In this document: one piece after another, positions 33,380-42,263 of the stretch | Numbering within the stretch: the first letter of the stretch is position 1 | How the letters are laid out: each line of letters begins with the position of its first letter | Source of the DNA: Paenibacillus herberti | GTDB taxonomy: Bacteria > Bacillota > Bacilli > Paenibacillales > Paenibacillaceae | Length of the DNA stretch: 64,000 bases | NCBI RefSeq assembly: GCF_002233675.1 | Contig: NZ_NMUQ01000001.1 | Span: forward strand, 2,491,005-2,555,004 | Direction of reading: 5' to 3' | The notes under the pieces: generated by a model | What the model was told of the DNA's origin: nothing | What the model saw: the letters and a program-made list of their open reading frames with translations, nothing else | Database searches by the model: none | Position numbers and translations under genes: made by a program

Positions 33380-35193
33380 GGCTGTTCCCCCTCCGCTTGC
33401 TGCTGCGCCGGAATTCGCACCCATACCGTCGTTCCTTCCTCCAGCTCGCTTTGGAATTCCAGGCCGTAAGCAGCGCCATAATAAAGTCTGATTCGGTCAT
33501 GAATATTGCGCAGCGCAACCCCGGACCCTTTGCCCGTTCGCGACAGCTCCTGCTCGGCGGTTTCCAGCGAAGGCCCGCGCAGCAGGGATGCCGCCTTCTC
33601 CGGCGTCATGCCGACGCCGTTATCTTCCACCCGCAGCACGAGAACACCATCCTCAACACGGGCGTCAACCGCGATGCACCCTTCGTCGACGGAATATTCC
33701 AGGCCATGCTCAATCGAATTTTCCAACAGAGGCTGCAGCACCAGTTTGAGTGTCAAACATTGCCCCGCCTCTTCTGTCGCCGTAATGCTGAAGTTAAACT
33801 TGCGTCCGAAGCGCATTTGCTGAATCGTCAAATAATGATGCGCATGTTCCAGTTCATCGTGTACGGAAATAAGCGTCCTGCCTTTGCTGAGGCTGATGCG
33901 GAACAACTTGGACAAGGAAGTAATCATCGTGACAACCTCCTCGCCCCGGCTCATGCCCGCCATGCGTACGACCGAGTTCAGCGTATTGTACAGAAAATGC
34001 GGATTGATTTGAGCCTGCAACGCCTCCAGCTCATGTTTGCGCTTGGACTCCTGTTCAACGACGATCTGCTCCATCAACCCCCGAATCTTATGGATCATGA
34101 GATTAAAACGCCGCGATAATCGCTCGACCTCCAGCGGCCCGCCTACAGGCAGTTCTGCGTCGAACTGTCCTCTCTCTACAGAGCGCATCATTTTCTCGAC
34201 CCGCTTGAGCGGACGGATGATCGACCGGGCGAGGAGAAAACCAACAAGCAGCACAATAATTAAGGCAACCGCAACGACGCGAATTAGATAAGCATTCACT
34301 TCCTCGCGCGTCGTCATCAGTTCGTCCATATAGCTGACGCCAACGATTTTCCAGCCAATGTTGCCTACGGATTGCACCGTTACGAGCCTTCGCTCACCAT
34401 CCAGCTCCTCGATATAGCTGCCGTCCGCGACGAGCGCGCGCTCAATGCTCTCCCGCTTAAGCCCCATATACATCAGCTGCTGCTGCGGGTGATACACGAT
34501 ATTCCCGGCCCCTTCGTCGATGATGTAGACATACCCTCGGCGAGCAAGGCTGATTCGGCTGCTTAGCTCGTCAATCTGCTTGAAGTTTATGTCGACGAGC
34601 AGAATGACCTCCTGCGGCTGTCCGTCCCTTATGACGGTAACCCGCTTGCTCATACTGACGACCCATTTATAGCTGCCTTTGTACAGATTTTGAATATGCG
34701 GCAAAGAAAATCCAAGGTGATTCGGCACGCGAATCGCGGCTTGGAACCAGCCCTGACCGGTCGGATTCGCGCTTGAACGAAGCTCTGCCGCCGGCCTATT
34801 CTTAAGCAGAGCTCCATCCTCGCTGAATAAAGCAATAGATACAATGTCATCCCGGCTAACCATCAGCGTATCGAGCTGTTTATCCACTTCGGCTCCGTCC
34901 CACTGCCCCCCGGCGAGCATATTTTTCTCAATGGCCCGATAAAAATTGGACAATCCTCGCACGTAATCCTCCAGGTTATAACTTGCTTGGGCGACGATTT
35001 GACCGGAGGAGGTGAATGCACTTCGCTCTGCCGAGGCTGAAAACTTTTCGTGCAGCAACAAGGCGACAATGCCGATCGTGAGCACGATCATAATGGAAAA
35101 CGACCAAGCAACAATGGATTGGATGCTGCTGAAACGGGAATAGCGAAGCCTTTGCCTCAAGCGGCTCCAAGCTGCGGCGGCCAGCCTCTTCAC
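33376..35193 (-). CDS. Sensor histidine kinase, YesM family
   Basis: The 605-residue protein has a membrane segment at about residues 24-47 (VAWSFSIMIVLTIGIVALLL) and an extracellular sensing region of about 225 residues. A second membrane segment follows near 280-300 (VVALIIVLLVGFLLARSII), then a HAMP linker, the histidine box INPHFLYNTLNSVVRM and an ATPase domain (VEDNGVGM). GTG 35193 is chosen because it overlaps the regulator stop as GTGA, with AGGAG seven bases upstream. It would phosphorylate the response regulator encoded just before it when sugar-loaded lipoprotein binds outside the cell. Confidence 0.92.
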   Translation of the reverse strand: MKRLAAAAWSRLRQRLRYSRFSSIQSIVAWSFSIMIVLTIGIVALLLHEKFSASAERSAFTSSGQIVAQASYNLEDYVRGLSNFYRAIEKNMLAGGQWDGAEVDKQLDTLMVSRDDIVSIALFSEDGALLKNRPAAELRSSANPTGQGWFQAAIRVPNHLGFSLPHIQNLYKGSYKWVVSMSKRVTVIRDGQPQEVILLVDINFKQIDELSSRISLARRGYVYIIDEGAGNIVYHPQQQLMYMGLKRESIERALVADGSYIEELDGERRLVTVQSVGNIGWKIVGVSYMDELMTTREEVNAYLIRVVAVALIIVLLVGFLLARSIIRPLKRVEKMMRSVERGQFDAELPVGGPLEVERLSRRFNLMIHKIRGLMEQIVVEQESKRKHELEALQAQINPHFLYNTLNSVVRMAGMSRGEEVVTMITSLSKLFRISLSKGRTLISVHDELEHAHHYLTIQQMRFGRKFNFSITATEEAGQCLTLKLVLQPLLENSIEHGLEYSVDEGCIAVDARVEDGVLVLRVEDNGVGMTPEKAASLLRGPSLETAEQELSRTGKGSGVALRNIHDRIRLYYGAAYGLEFQSELEEGTTVWVRIPAQQQAEGEQP

Positions 35194-36863
35194 GGCTGAG
35201 CTCCTGTTTCCGCTTCCTTCCATTTGCTGCGGTATTCCTTGGGCGTGGCTCCCATATGTTTTTTGAAACAAAAGCTGAAATAGTTCGGCTCAGAAAAGCC
35301 AATCCGTTCAGCAATTTCAAACGCCTTCAGCTCGGTCGTACGCAAAAGCTCTTGAGCCAGCTCCATGCGCAGCTGCATCACATATTGGAGAAAGGTTAGC
35401 TTGACCTCGCGCTTGAACAGGCCGCAAAAATATCCAGCGCTTATATGCAGATGGGAGCATAATGTTGCAATGGACAGATCTGGATCATGGAGGCGGGACC
35501 GCGTGAAGCGAAGCGCCTCCTCCACCAAATCTTTGTAGGCATGCTGCCTCGTTCCAGCGATATGTCCCGTGAGTGCAACGCACAGCTCTTTCAGCCAGCG
35601 CTTTGCCTCAGAAAGCCCGTTTTGCCGAGCCAGCTCCGCATAGGGACTCGCATCCGAACCGAGCAGCTGCTCCAGCTCGACGCCGGCCGACTGAGCCGTC
35701 CGGCAGACGGAGGTCAGCACCTCCATCAAATAGAGCTGAATGCTGCTATACGTATGTCCCTCGCCGATTTCCCCGAAAATCGACGCCAGCAGGTCTGACA
35801 ATTCCTCCATCGTCCCTACTTTAAGACAGCGCGACAGCGCCTGCTCCCTCAGTTCGTCAAAACGCAGCGGCGCGGAATTGCGCCGTTCCAGATCCTGCAG
35901 GAAAATAAGCCGATCCATACCGGGTACGATACGGTAATCCAAAGCAAGCAACGCTTCCTCATAGGCTTCCTTGATGCCGGATAGGCTGTCCTTAGGCAGA
36001 CCTGTCCCAATCATAATTTCCATGCGCAAATAAAAGCCAACACTCCGCGCTAAATGTTCCAGCGTCGCCTGGCAGCGCTCGCGCCAGCCTGCTTCGCCTA
36101 CGCCGAAGTCCATCAGCACGATGCTGTCCTGATGAAGAAAGGCAAGCCGATCCTCACGGGAAGCCCAGATCTCCTCTGCTACATTAAGGATGGCGAACAG
36201 CTTCAGCTCCATATCCGAGGAACGGGACAACGAACCGCTGGAGGTCGGCATCTCTCCCGGCTTCTCCACCGTCCCTGCTGATTCTCCCTCCGGCGAATCC
36301 AGCCGGATGATCGACACCGAGCAGCCTCCTCCGGCCAGATTCAGGCCGTAATGCCCTGCACGGCTGCGGATTAACCCCTCGTCGTACTGGCGGTACAGTA
36401 GCGAGCTGAGGAACTGCCCTTGCAGCTGCGGCTGGCTGAGCCGATAATGCTCCCTCAGCTTATGCGCATCCTCGCGCTCCGCCCGCTCAAGGTCCATTTT
36501 CTCCTTCAAGCCAAGCAGCAGCTCCGTCAGGCTTGCAGCCGTGAATGGCTTGAGCAGATATTCATCAACGCTAAGCGACACCGCCTGGCGCGCATAGTCG
36601 AATTCGTCATATCCCGTCAAAATAACGGTGCGAGCGAGCGGCAACTCCGTTTGCAGCCGTTTCACCAGCTCCAGTCCGTCTACAAACGGCATGCGGATAT
36701 CAGTCAGCACAACATCCGGCTGCAGCCGGTCGGCCAGCTCCAGCGCCTCCAGCCCGTTTTCAGCCGTGCCGACCACCGAAAAGCCGCAAGCTTCCCAGTC
36801 GATTTCCGCCAGCAGCCCCTCTCTTACGTCGGCCTCGTCATCGGCCAGCAGCACGCGATACAT
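35190..36863 (-). CDS. Response regulator, AraC-type output (YesN family)
   Basis: The 557-residue protein has an N-terminal receiver domain with the phospho-acceptor Asp55 (VVLTDIRMP) and Lys105 in LLKPF. A long middle region follows, then a C-terminal AraC DNA-binding domain at about 450-550 (DLSIATLCSHLHISAGYFCG and FEIAERIGFSEPNYFSFCFK). ATG 36863 is preferred since GGGGAG lies eight bases upstream; an ATG nine bases earlier is too close to it. It heads a regulator-kinase-lipoprotein operon and likely activates the adjacent mgl genes. Confidence 0.92.
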   Translation of the reverse strand: MYRVLLADDEADVREGLLAEIDWEACGFSVVGTAENGLEALELADRLQPDVVLTDIRMPFVDGLELVKRLQTELPLARTVILTGYDEFDYARQAVSLSVDEYLLKPFTAASLTELLLGLKEKMDLERAEREDAHKLREHYRLSQPQLQGQFLSSLLYRQYDEGLIRSRAGHYGLNLAGGGCSVSIIRLDSPEGESAGTVEKPGEMPTSSGSLSRSSDMELKLFAILNVAEEIWASREDRLAFLHQDSIVLMDFGVGEAGWRERCQATLEHLARSVGFYLRMEIMIGTGLPKDSLSGIKEAYEEALLALDYRIVPGMDRLIFLQDLERRNSAPLRFDELREQALSRCLKVGTMEELSDLLASIFGEIGEGHTYSSIQLYLMEVLTSVCRTAQSAGVELEQLLGSDASPYAELARQNGLSEAKRWLKELCVALTGHIAGTRQHAYKDLVEEALRFTRSRLHDPDLSIATLCSHLHISAGYFCGLFKREVKLTFLQYVMQLRMELAQELLRTTELKAFEIAERIGFSEPNYFSFCFKKHMGATPKEYRSKWKEAETGAQP

Positions 36864-37014
36864 ATCATCCACTCCCCAGACAATCTATAGAGAACTACTA
36901 CACTATCAGCTTCATCTAGCAATGTAAACGCATACTTATTGACAATGAGGGCGCATTGCTAGTCCTTATCCTGATTGTCCTATACGATCATCGCTATTTC
37001 AAATCTTCGGTTTT

Positions 37015-37049
37015 CAAACAAGCCTGACTAAACATACAAATAATACAGC
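37015..37049 (+). promoter_or_regulatory. Conserved array leader, copy 1
   Basis: CAAACAAGCCTG followed by ACATACAAATAATACAG recurs before array genes at 51966, 53673, 57012 and 62087. The CATACAAAT core, with an upstream TTAAAC-like block in the other copies, resembles promoters read by the mother-cell sigma factors E or K. This is an inference from the pattern. Confidence 0.5.
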
Positions 37050-37066
37050 TTTTAAAGGAGGTATGC

Positions 37067-37105
37067 ATGAACAGGTTGCCTCTCGGATCGGCGTCACCAG
37101 CATAA
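37067..37105 (+). CDS. Possible 12-residue leader peptide
   Basis: ATG 37067 lies five bases after AAAGGAGG and opens a frame encoding MNRLPLGSASPA, then TAA. In other array members this binding site serves the main gene; here the main gene starts 113 bp later with its own site. A weak CCCGA...TCGGG hairpin follows. It may be a leader peptide or a displaced start region. Confidence 0.25.
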   Translation: MNRLPLGSASPA

Positions 37106-37179
37106 CCGTTATTATTCCCGATTTTTTTCGGGCATCTACTTTAATTGCCCATAAATTCTTTTTTTTGAGAGGAGCTATT

Positions 37180-38811
37180 ATGAACGATGAGCGTTATGAA
37201 AAAGCAGAACTCCGATCCTTTAAACCTCATACGGAAGAGTGCTGCAAGCCTTGCCCGAAGCCTCCGGCTAGAAACTGTCTGATTCGCTTCACACCGCTTC
37301 AGGCGGATATTTTTGAAGAGCTGCTGGACGATCTGATCGCTTCTATTCAGCCTGCCTTTTCCCCGCCTATGGGGCCGCTGCCCAGCGTGTTCAAGGTGCT
37401 GCAGAACCTGTTCAAAAGTATGAGCCTGTCGCTCCGCGATCAAGCCGATCTGTTTGCCGCCACCGAGCTTCCCATTACCGCCTACGAGCAATCGGAAGGC
37501 TGGAGTACGGCGCTTATCGCCGCCACTCAAACGGCGCTGACAGAGCTGTATGCTCTCAGTTTGCTTGCCTGCGTGTCCGGTCCGGTCAAGGATGGCTGGG
37601 TAATCCGAATCAGAGAGGCCGAGACGAATTTGGCTGGAATTGAAAATCTTGTTCCTCCCGTTATTTTTGGGACGCTCCTAGCATTTAACGGCGGCTCGAG
37701 TATCGCCCACTTAAAATATTTATCCGGGCTGCCTAATTTGGGGGTTATCGTGGGCTCAGACTTCATTTCTGAAAGCATTCCCGTAATCTCGCTCTCAAGC
37801 GTTGGAGTTTCGACTGCTTTGTTTCCTAATACTAACTACGCTTTTTCCATGCCTCAAGCGGCCACGATTACCGCCTTTTCCGCCGGTTTTATTCCGGGCG
37901 ACATCACGATAGAGGGTGGCAGCGTTTCGATCCAGGCCCAATTATGCCGTGCTTCGCCCTCTGCTGCCCCCGATGCGTTTTTTGAGCCGGTTCCTGGAGC
38001 CGTCATTCCCATGAGTCCCACTCTGACCGGCAATATTTCCGGATTTTCATGCGCCGGCAGCTTAACCGGACTTAATATTCCTCTGGATGCAGAAGATCGA
38101 TTCATCATTTTATTTACAGCATCATCAACGGGCGCTAATGTATCCCCAACAACCATTTCCGGCACTATTGGCGCAAACCTTACCCTGGAACTACCTAATT
38201 TCGAAATTCTGGAAACAATTGTTTTGCCTTTTGCCGGTGCTACCCTGCTTGATTTGGACTATGCGACAACTAACGGGGCGCCCACCAGTTCGGGAGTCAT
38301 TGGATTCGGGCTCAGCGAATCTATTCCCTCTTCGCCAGGCCAATCGTTAACTTTAAATCCGTCATTCACACCATTTTCTACTTCAGTGCCGCAGGGCGGC
38401 GTAATTACATCTGTTGCCGTTTATTTCGGCGTTCCAGCCAATACGGTCATCACTGGGAATGGCTTCCTCAATATTGAAGTTATGCTATACCGTTTTGTTG
38501 CCCCGGATATGACAGCAAGCCCAATTCCCGACTTCGCCATTCAAATGCCTGGCCTGGCCACAGGAACTTACCCGGACGGTTCTCCGGGTATTCATGCCAT
38601 CGCAACCGATCTCAACATTGAAATTGGACCCAATGACCGGGTATTGCTCGTATTCACCGCATCTTTCAGCGGCTCTATAGGAAGCACCAACTCGGTCACC
38701 GGCTCGGCGAGCGGAGGGATCGCCGTCTCCGCCCTTCCAAACAATCAAGACGACTTGGCGGATTCGCCGTCACTCCCAACTGCCATTCCAATTGAAGAGG
38801 AATTGCTATGA
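37180..38811 (+). CDS. BclB-domain array protein 1 (543 aa)
   Basis: This is the first of 16 paralogues. The head is cysteine-rich (HTEECCKPCPKPPARNC), followed by the conserved helical domain at about residues 38-160 (TPLQADIFEELLDDL to REAETNLAGI). Two BclB-C-terminal-like beta domains follow at about 170-345 (NYAFSMP, IQAQLCRA, LNIPLDAEDRFIILFT) and 365-515 (VIGFGLSES, VAVYFGVP, LNIEIGPNDRVLLVF). ATG 37180 follows GAGAGGAG and matches the start of the second paralogue. It is the only member with a 26-residue acidic tail (NNQDDLADSPSLP...EEELL) after the terminal glycine motif, and that motif is SASGG instead of WASGG. The stop overlaps the next start by ATGA. Spore-surface role inferred. 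Confidence 0.75.
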   Translation: MNDERYEKAELRSFKPHTEECCKPCPKPPARNCLIRFTPLQADIFEELLDDLIASIQPAFSPPMGPLPSVFKVLQNLFKSMSLSLRDQADLFAATELPITAYEQSEGWSTALIAATQTALTELYALSLLACVSGPVKDGWVIRIREAETNLAGIENLVPPVIFGTLLAFNGGSSIAHLKYLSGLPNLGVIVGSDFISESIPVISLSSVGVSTALFPNTNYAFSMPQAATITAFSAGFIPGDITIEGGSVSIQAQLCRASPSAAPDAFFEPVPGAVIPMSPTLTGNISGFSCAGSLTGLNIPLDAEDRFIILFTASSTGANVSPTTISGTIGANLTLELPNFEILETIVLPFAGATLLDLDYATTNGAPTSSGVIGFGLSESIPSSPGQSLTLNPSFTPFSTSVPQGGVITSVAVYFGVPANTVITGNGFLNIEVMLYRFVAPDMTASPIPDFAIQMPGLATGTYPDGSPGIHAIATDLNIEIGPNDRVLLVFTASFSGSIGSTNSVTGSASGGIAVSALPNNQDDLADSPSLPTAIPIEEELL

Positions 38812-40379
38812 ACGATAGTCGCTCTGCCAAAGTCGAACTTCGTTCCTTTAGACCGCATTGCGAAGATCATTGCAAGCCTTGCCCTAATCCTCCGCCTAGA
38901 AACTGTCTGATTCGCTTTACGCCGCTTCAAGCTGATATTTTTGAAGAGCTGCTGGACGATCTGATCGATTCCATTCAATTCGTCTTTACCCCGCCGTCCG
39001 GCCCGTTGCCCGACGTGTTCAAGGAGCTGCAAAATCTATTCAAGAGCATGCGTCTTTCTCTTCGCGATCAGGCCGATCTGTTTGCCGCCACCGAGCTTCC
39101 CATTACTGCCTACGAACAATCGGAAGGCTGGACTACAGCGCTGATCGCCGCAACCCAGACGGCTCTGACGGAGCTGTACGCCCTCAGCCTGCTTGCCTGC
39201 GTATCCAGCTCCGTCAAGGACGGCTGGGTAATCCGAATCAGGATGGCCGAAACCAACTTGGCCGGAATCGAAAATACTGTGCCGCCCGTTATTTCCGGGA
39301 CAACACTTGTCTTTAACGGAGGTTCGAATCTAATTAGCCTGAGCTTCAATCCGACCACAGGCTTCGCGACCACAGGAGTTGTAGTAGGCCAAGGATTTGT
39401 ATCCCAAAGCATCCCAGTTACTACAGATGGCTCCAGCAGCACCGTGTCCATTGCGCTGGCGTCCGGCTCTGAAGGAACCAACTATGCTTTTTCCATGCCG
39501 CAATCAGGGACGCTAAACGCTATAACCGCCAGCTTTACTCCGATTCCGACTATGGTTGCGGGAGAGCAGATTATAATCCAGGCCCAACTATGCCGGGCTC
39601 TTCCTACTACATCCCTGTATACGCCCTTTGTCACAATCCCCGGAGCTGTCTTACTGCTCATCCCCTCTTTATCCGGGAGCGTATCGGGAATTACATGCAC
39701 AGGCAGTCTGAACGGGCTTAATATTTCTTTAAATGCAGAGGATCGGCTGGTTGTTGTGTTTACCTTGATTGGCAATGTTGGCACAACGCCTACGTTCATT
39801 CTTGGCACAGGCAGCGCGAGCTTTACAGTTGCGCTGGATAGTTCCCCTGCTTCCAATGCTCCAATCCTGCCCTTTGCCAGCGTATCAACCGTCGATTTGA
39901 GCTTTAATGAAACCGGGCTTCCGATCAGCGGGGGCGCAGTCGCATTTGGCTTCAGCCAAACCGAATCGGTCACACTGCCCCAATCCTTTGCGGTAAATCC
40001 ATTGTTTAATCAATTCACCGCCACTGTGCCAGGAGGCGGAAAAATTACATCCGTAGCTGCTTATTTCGGAGTAAAGAGCGGCCAGGTCATTCCGGCAAAC
40101 AGCACCGTCAATGTGCAAGCTCTCCTATATCGGTACACAAACGAGAATTTGACTGCTACAGCTTTTGGCAACGTGCTTGTCAGACTTACGGCTCTCACTG
40201 AAGGAACCTACACGGCAAATTCGCCCGGAGCCCACGGCATCGTTAGCGGACTCAACATTGAGATCGGGGAAGACGACCACATACTGCTCGTTTTTTTCGC
40301 CCTTTCCAACACAGTCATCGCCAACAGCATTACCGGCTGGGCGAGCGGAGGAATTTCCGTAATTCCAAACGGTTCATGA
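38808..40379 (+). CDS. BclB-domain array protein 2 (523 aa)
   Basis: The head MNDSRSAKVELRSFRPHCED runs into HCKPCPNPPPRNC, so it has four cysteines in the first 33 residues. The helical domain is at 34-155 and carries Cys131 in LLACVSS. The first beta domain, about 163-345, has the paired cysteines AQLCRALP and ITCTGSL; the second ends GWASGGISVIPNGS. It is translationally coupled to array protein 1 by an ATGA overlap and is closest to it in the head and helical domain, which suggests a tandem duplication that kept the overlap. Confidence 0.75.
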   Translation: MNDSRSAKVELRSFRPHCEDHCKPCPNPPPRNCLIRFTPLQADIFEELLDDLIDSIQFVFTPPSGPLPDVFKELQNLFKSMRLSLRDQADLFAATELPITAYEQSEGWTTALIAATQTALTELYALSLLACVSSSVKDGWVIRIRMAETNLAGIENTVPPVISGTTLVFNGGSNLISLSFNPTTGFATTGVVVGQGFVSQSIPVTTDGSSSTVSIALASGSEGTNYAFSMPQSGTLNAITASFTPIPTMVAGEQIIIQAQLCRALPTTSLYTPFVTIPGAVLLLIPSLSGSVSGITCTGSLNGLNISLNAEDRLVVVFTLIGNVGTTPTFILGTGSASFTVALDSSPASNAPILPFASVSTVDLSFNETGLPISGGAVAFGFSQTESVTLPQSFAVNPLFNQFTATVPGGGKITSVAAYFGVKSGQVIPANSTVNVQALLYRYTNENLTATAFGNVLVRLTALTEGTYTANSPGAHGIVSGLNIEIGEDDHILLVFFALSNTVIANSITGWASGGISVIPNGS

Positions 40380-40427
40380 ACCGAAAACCGTGAACAACGA
40401 GCATTTCTAACATAGGAGGAGTTAAAC

Positions 40428-42011
40428 ATGAAGGAAGAATTAAATAAAAACGTAAAGCTGCATTCCTACAAGCCCCACTCTCTTGATCATTGCAAGCCTT
40501 GTCCTAAACCGCCGAGAAAAAATTGCCTTATTATCTTCACGCCCGCTCAAGCCGACTTATTCGAGGGTTTGCTAGACGGTCTGATCACCTCCATATCAAA
40601 CTCCTTCATCCCTCCTGCCGGGCCATTGCCAAGTGTACTCAAAGTTTTGCAAAATCTGTTCAAAGAGATGAGGCTGTCGCTGCGGGACCAGGCCGCTCTG
40701 TTTGCTGCTACGGAACTGAACATCACCGCTTACGAGCAGTCCGACGATTGGTCGGACGCTCTTATAGCCGCTACGAGTCAAACGCTGACGGAGCTGTACG
40801 CCCTCAGCCTGCTCGCCTGCGTATCCAGCGAAGTAAAGGACGGATGGGTGATCCGCATCAGAATGGCCGAAACAAATCTCGCCGGAGTATCAGGCGCCGT
40901 ACCTCCGGCAATTTCAGGGACGGTTCTTATGTTTGACGGCGGCAATGTCCCAGCATCTGTCAGCTTAAGCACCTCGAACGGTTTGCCTGCTACCGGGGCA
41001 ATTGCCATTACCAACTTCACATCCGGAAGCATACCTGTCACGACGACTAGCTCCGGGCAAGTTGTATCCATTGAGCTTGCCAACAACGTTGGAGGAAATA
41101 ACTTTGCCTTTTCCATGCCCCGTCAAGGTACAATCGTCACCTTCTCGGCAGGTTTTATCCCCGCGAACACCACGATTTCAGGTGGGTCGATTACGATTCA
41201 GGTTCAGCTATGCCGCGCGCTCCCCGGCTCTCCTCTTTATACGCCTTTAGTCGCCATTCCAGGGACCGTTGCTTCTTTAGCTCCTACCTTATCCGGCAGC
41301 ACAGCGGGCATCTCATGCGCGGTCAGCATGCAGAATCTCAACATTCCTTTGAGCGCTGAAGACCGGCTTGTGCTTGTGTTTACGATTTCTTCTTCCAATC
41401 CGAAGGTCACTCCTGCGACCTTATCCGGTACTTTCGGCGGAAATATCACGATTCAGCCGGTCAACGCACCGCCGACTTCCGTGGGACCGATTATTCCAAT
41501 CGCCAGCAATCGTGCGGTTAACCTGGATTTCAGCCCTTCCGGTTTTGGAACTAGTGCAGGCATTATTGGCTTTGGATTTAGCGAGAGCGAGGATTTTGTC
41601 TCATTTGGAGCTCCGATTGATGTAACTCCGCAATTGGCCAATTTCACAACGCCTCTAGCTGGAGCTGGAATCATTACCGCTTTTGCCGCTTATTTCAGCA
41701 TTGATGTCAGCCAAACCTCGGTCCTGCAGCAGCCGATTACGGTTTATGCCGAAATTTATAAATATTCCACCACAACGAGTCAGGTTAGCCCTCTATCCGC
41801 TACCTTGCTCCATGTAGGAGATTTCCTTGAGACAAATATCACCCAGACTACTCCTCCCGTACATGGCTTAAAAACAGGACTAAACATAGCTGTAAACCAA
41901 GGGGATCACTTAGTGCTTGTGTTTACCGTTTTAAGCGCCGGAACGCCAGCCGGAGGTTTGGTGCGAGGCTGGGCGAGCGGAGGCATATCGATAGGGCCGA
42001 GCTCATCATAA
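40428..42011 (+). CDS. BclB-domain array protein 3 (527 aa)
   Basis: It starts MKEELNKNVKLHSYKPHSLD behind AGGAGG and has the HCKPCPKPPRKNC head. The helical domain differs from proteins 1 and 2 by the ALFAATELNITAYEQSDDW form. The second beta domain has a distinctive run, LLHVGDFLETNITQTTPPVH, shared with proteins 4 and 5. It ends GWASGGISIGPSSS. A rho-independent terminator follows, so transcription from the first leader probably stops here in part. Its nearest relative by eye is protein 4. Confidence 0.75.
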   Translation: MKEELNKNVKLHSYKPHSLDHCKPCPKPPRKNCLIIFTPAQADLFEGLLDGLITSISNSFIPPAGPLPSVLKVLQNLFKEMRLSLRDQAALFAATELNITAYEQSDDWSDALIAATSQTLTELYALSLLACVSSEVKDGWVIRIRMAETNLAGVSGAVPPAISGTVLMFDGGNVPASVSLSTSNGLPATGAIAITNFTSGSIPVTTTSSGQVVSIELANNVGGNNFAFSMPRQGTIVTFSAGFIPANTTISGGSITIQVQLCRALPGSPLYTPLVAIPGTVASLAPTLSGSTAGISCAVSMQNLNIPLSAEDRLVLVFTISSSNPKVTPATLSGTFGGNITIQPVNAPPTSVGPIIPIASNRAVNLDFSPSGFGTSAGIIGFGFSESEDFVSFGAPIDVTPQLANFTTPLAGAGIITAFAAYFSIDVSQTSVLQQPITVYAEIYKYSTTTSQVSPLSATLLHVGDFLETNITQTTPPVHGLKTGLNIAVNQGDHLVLVFTVLSAGTPAGGLVRGWASGGISIGPSSS

Positions 42012-42023
42012 AAGGTAAAAGAT

Positions 42024-42059
42024 GGGCCAAAGTCATATTCTGGCCTTGGCCCTTTTTTT
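42024..42059 (+). terminator. Terminator after array gene 3
   Basis: GGGCCAA (42024-42030) and TTGGCCC (42046-42052) form the stem, followed by seven T residues. This is the best rho-independent terminator inside the array. Confidence 0.85.
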
Positions 42060-42095
42060 ATTCCATTTGAAAATAACTTATAGAAAAGGGAGAAG

Positions 42096-42245
42096 CTGCC
42101 TAACGTATTTAAAGTGCTGCAAAATCTGTTCAAAAGCATGCGTCTAGAGCTTCGCGAACAGGCCACTTTTTTTAATGTGGGAACAGTTATGAGCGGCACA
42201 ATCACGCAAAGTACGCCTGGAGTCCACGGGTTAAAAACCGACACT
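42096..42245 (+). pseudogene. Internally deleted array paralogue
   Basis: The sequence encodes LPNVFKVLQNLFKSMRLELR from the helical domain and then, after a few residues, TITQSTPGVHGLKTD from the second beta domain. About 330 residues between these are missing. It stays in frame with array gene 4 through the spacer, but gene 4 has its own ribosome binding site. Confidence 0.75.
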
Positions 42246-42263
42246 TTTGAAGGAGGAATCGAG

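Noticed and set aside
42114-42263. N-terminal extension of array protein 4
   Set aside because: The open frame upstream encodes pieces of a deleted paralogue, while AAGGAGG eight bases before ATG 42264 and the matching heads of other members fix the real start.
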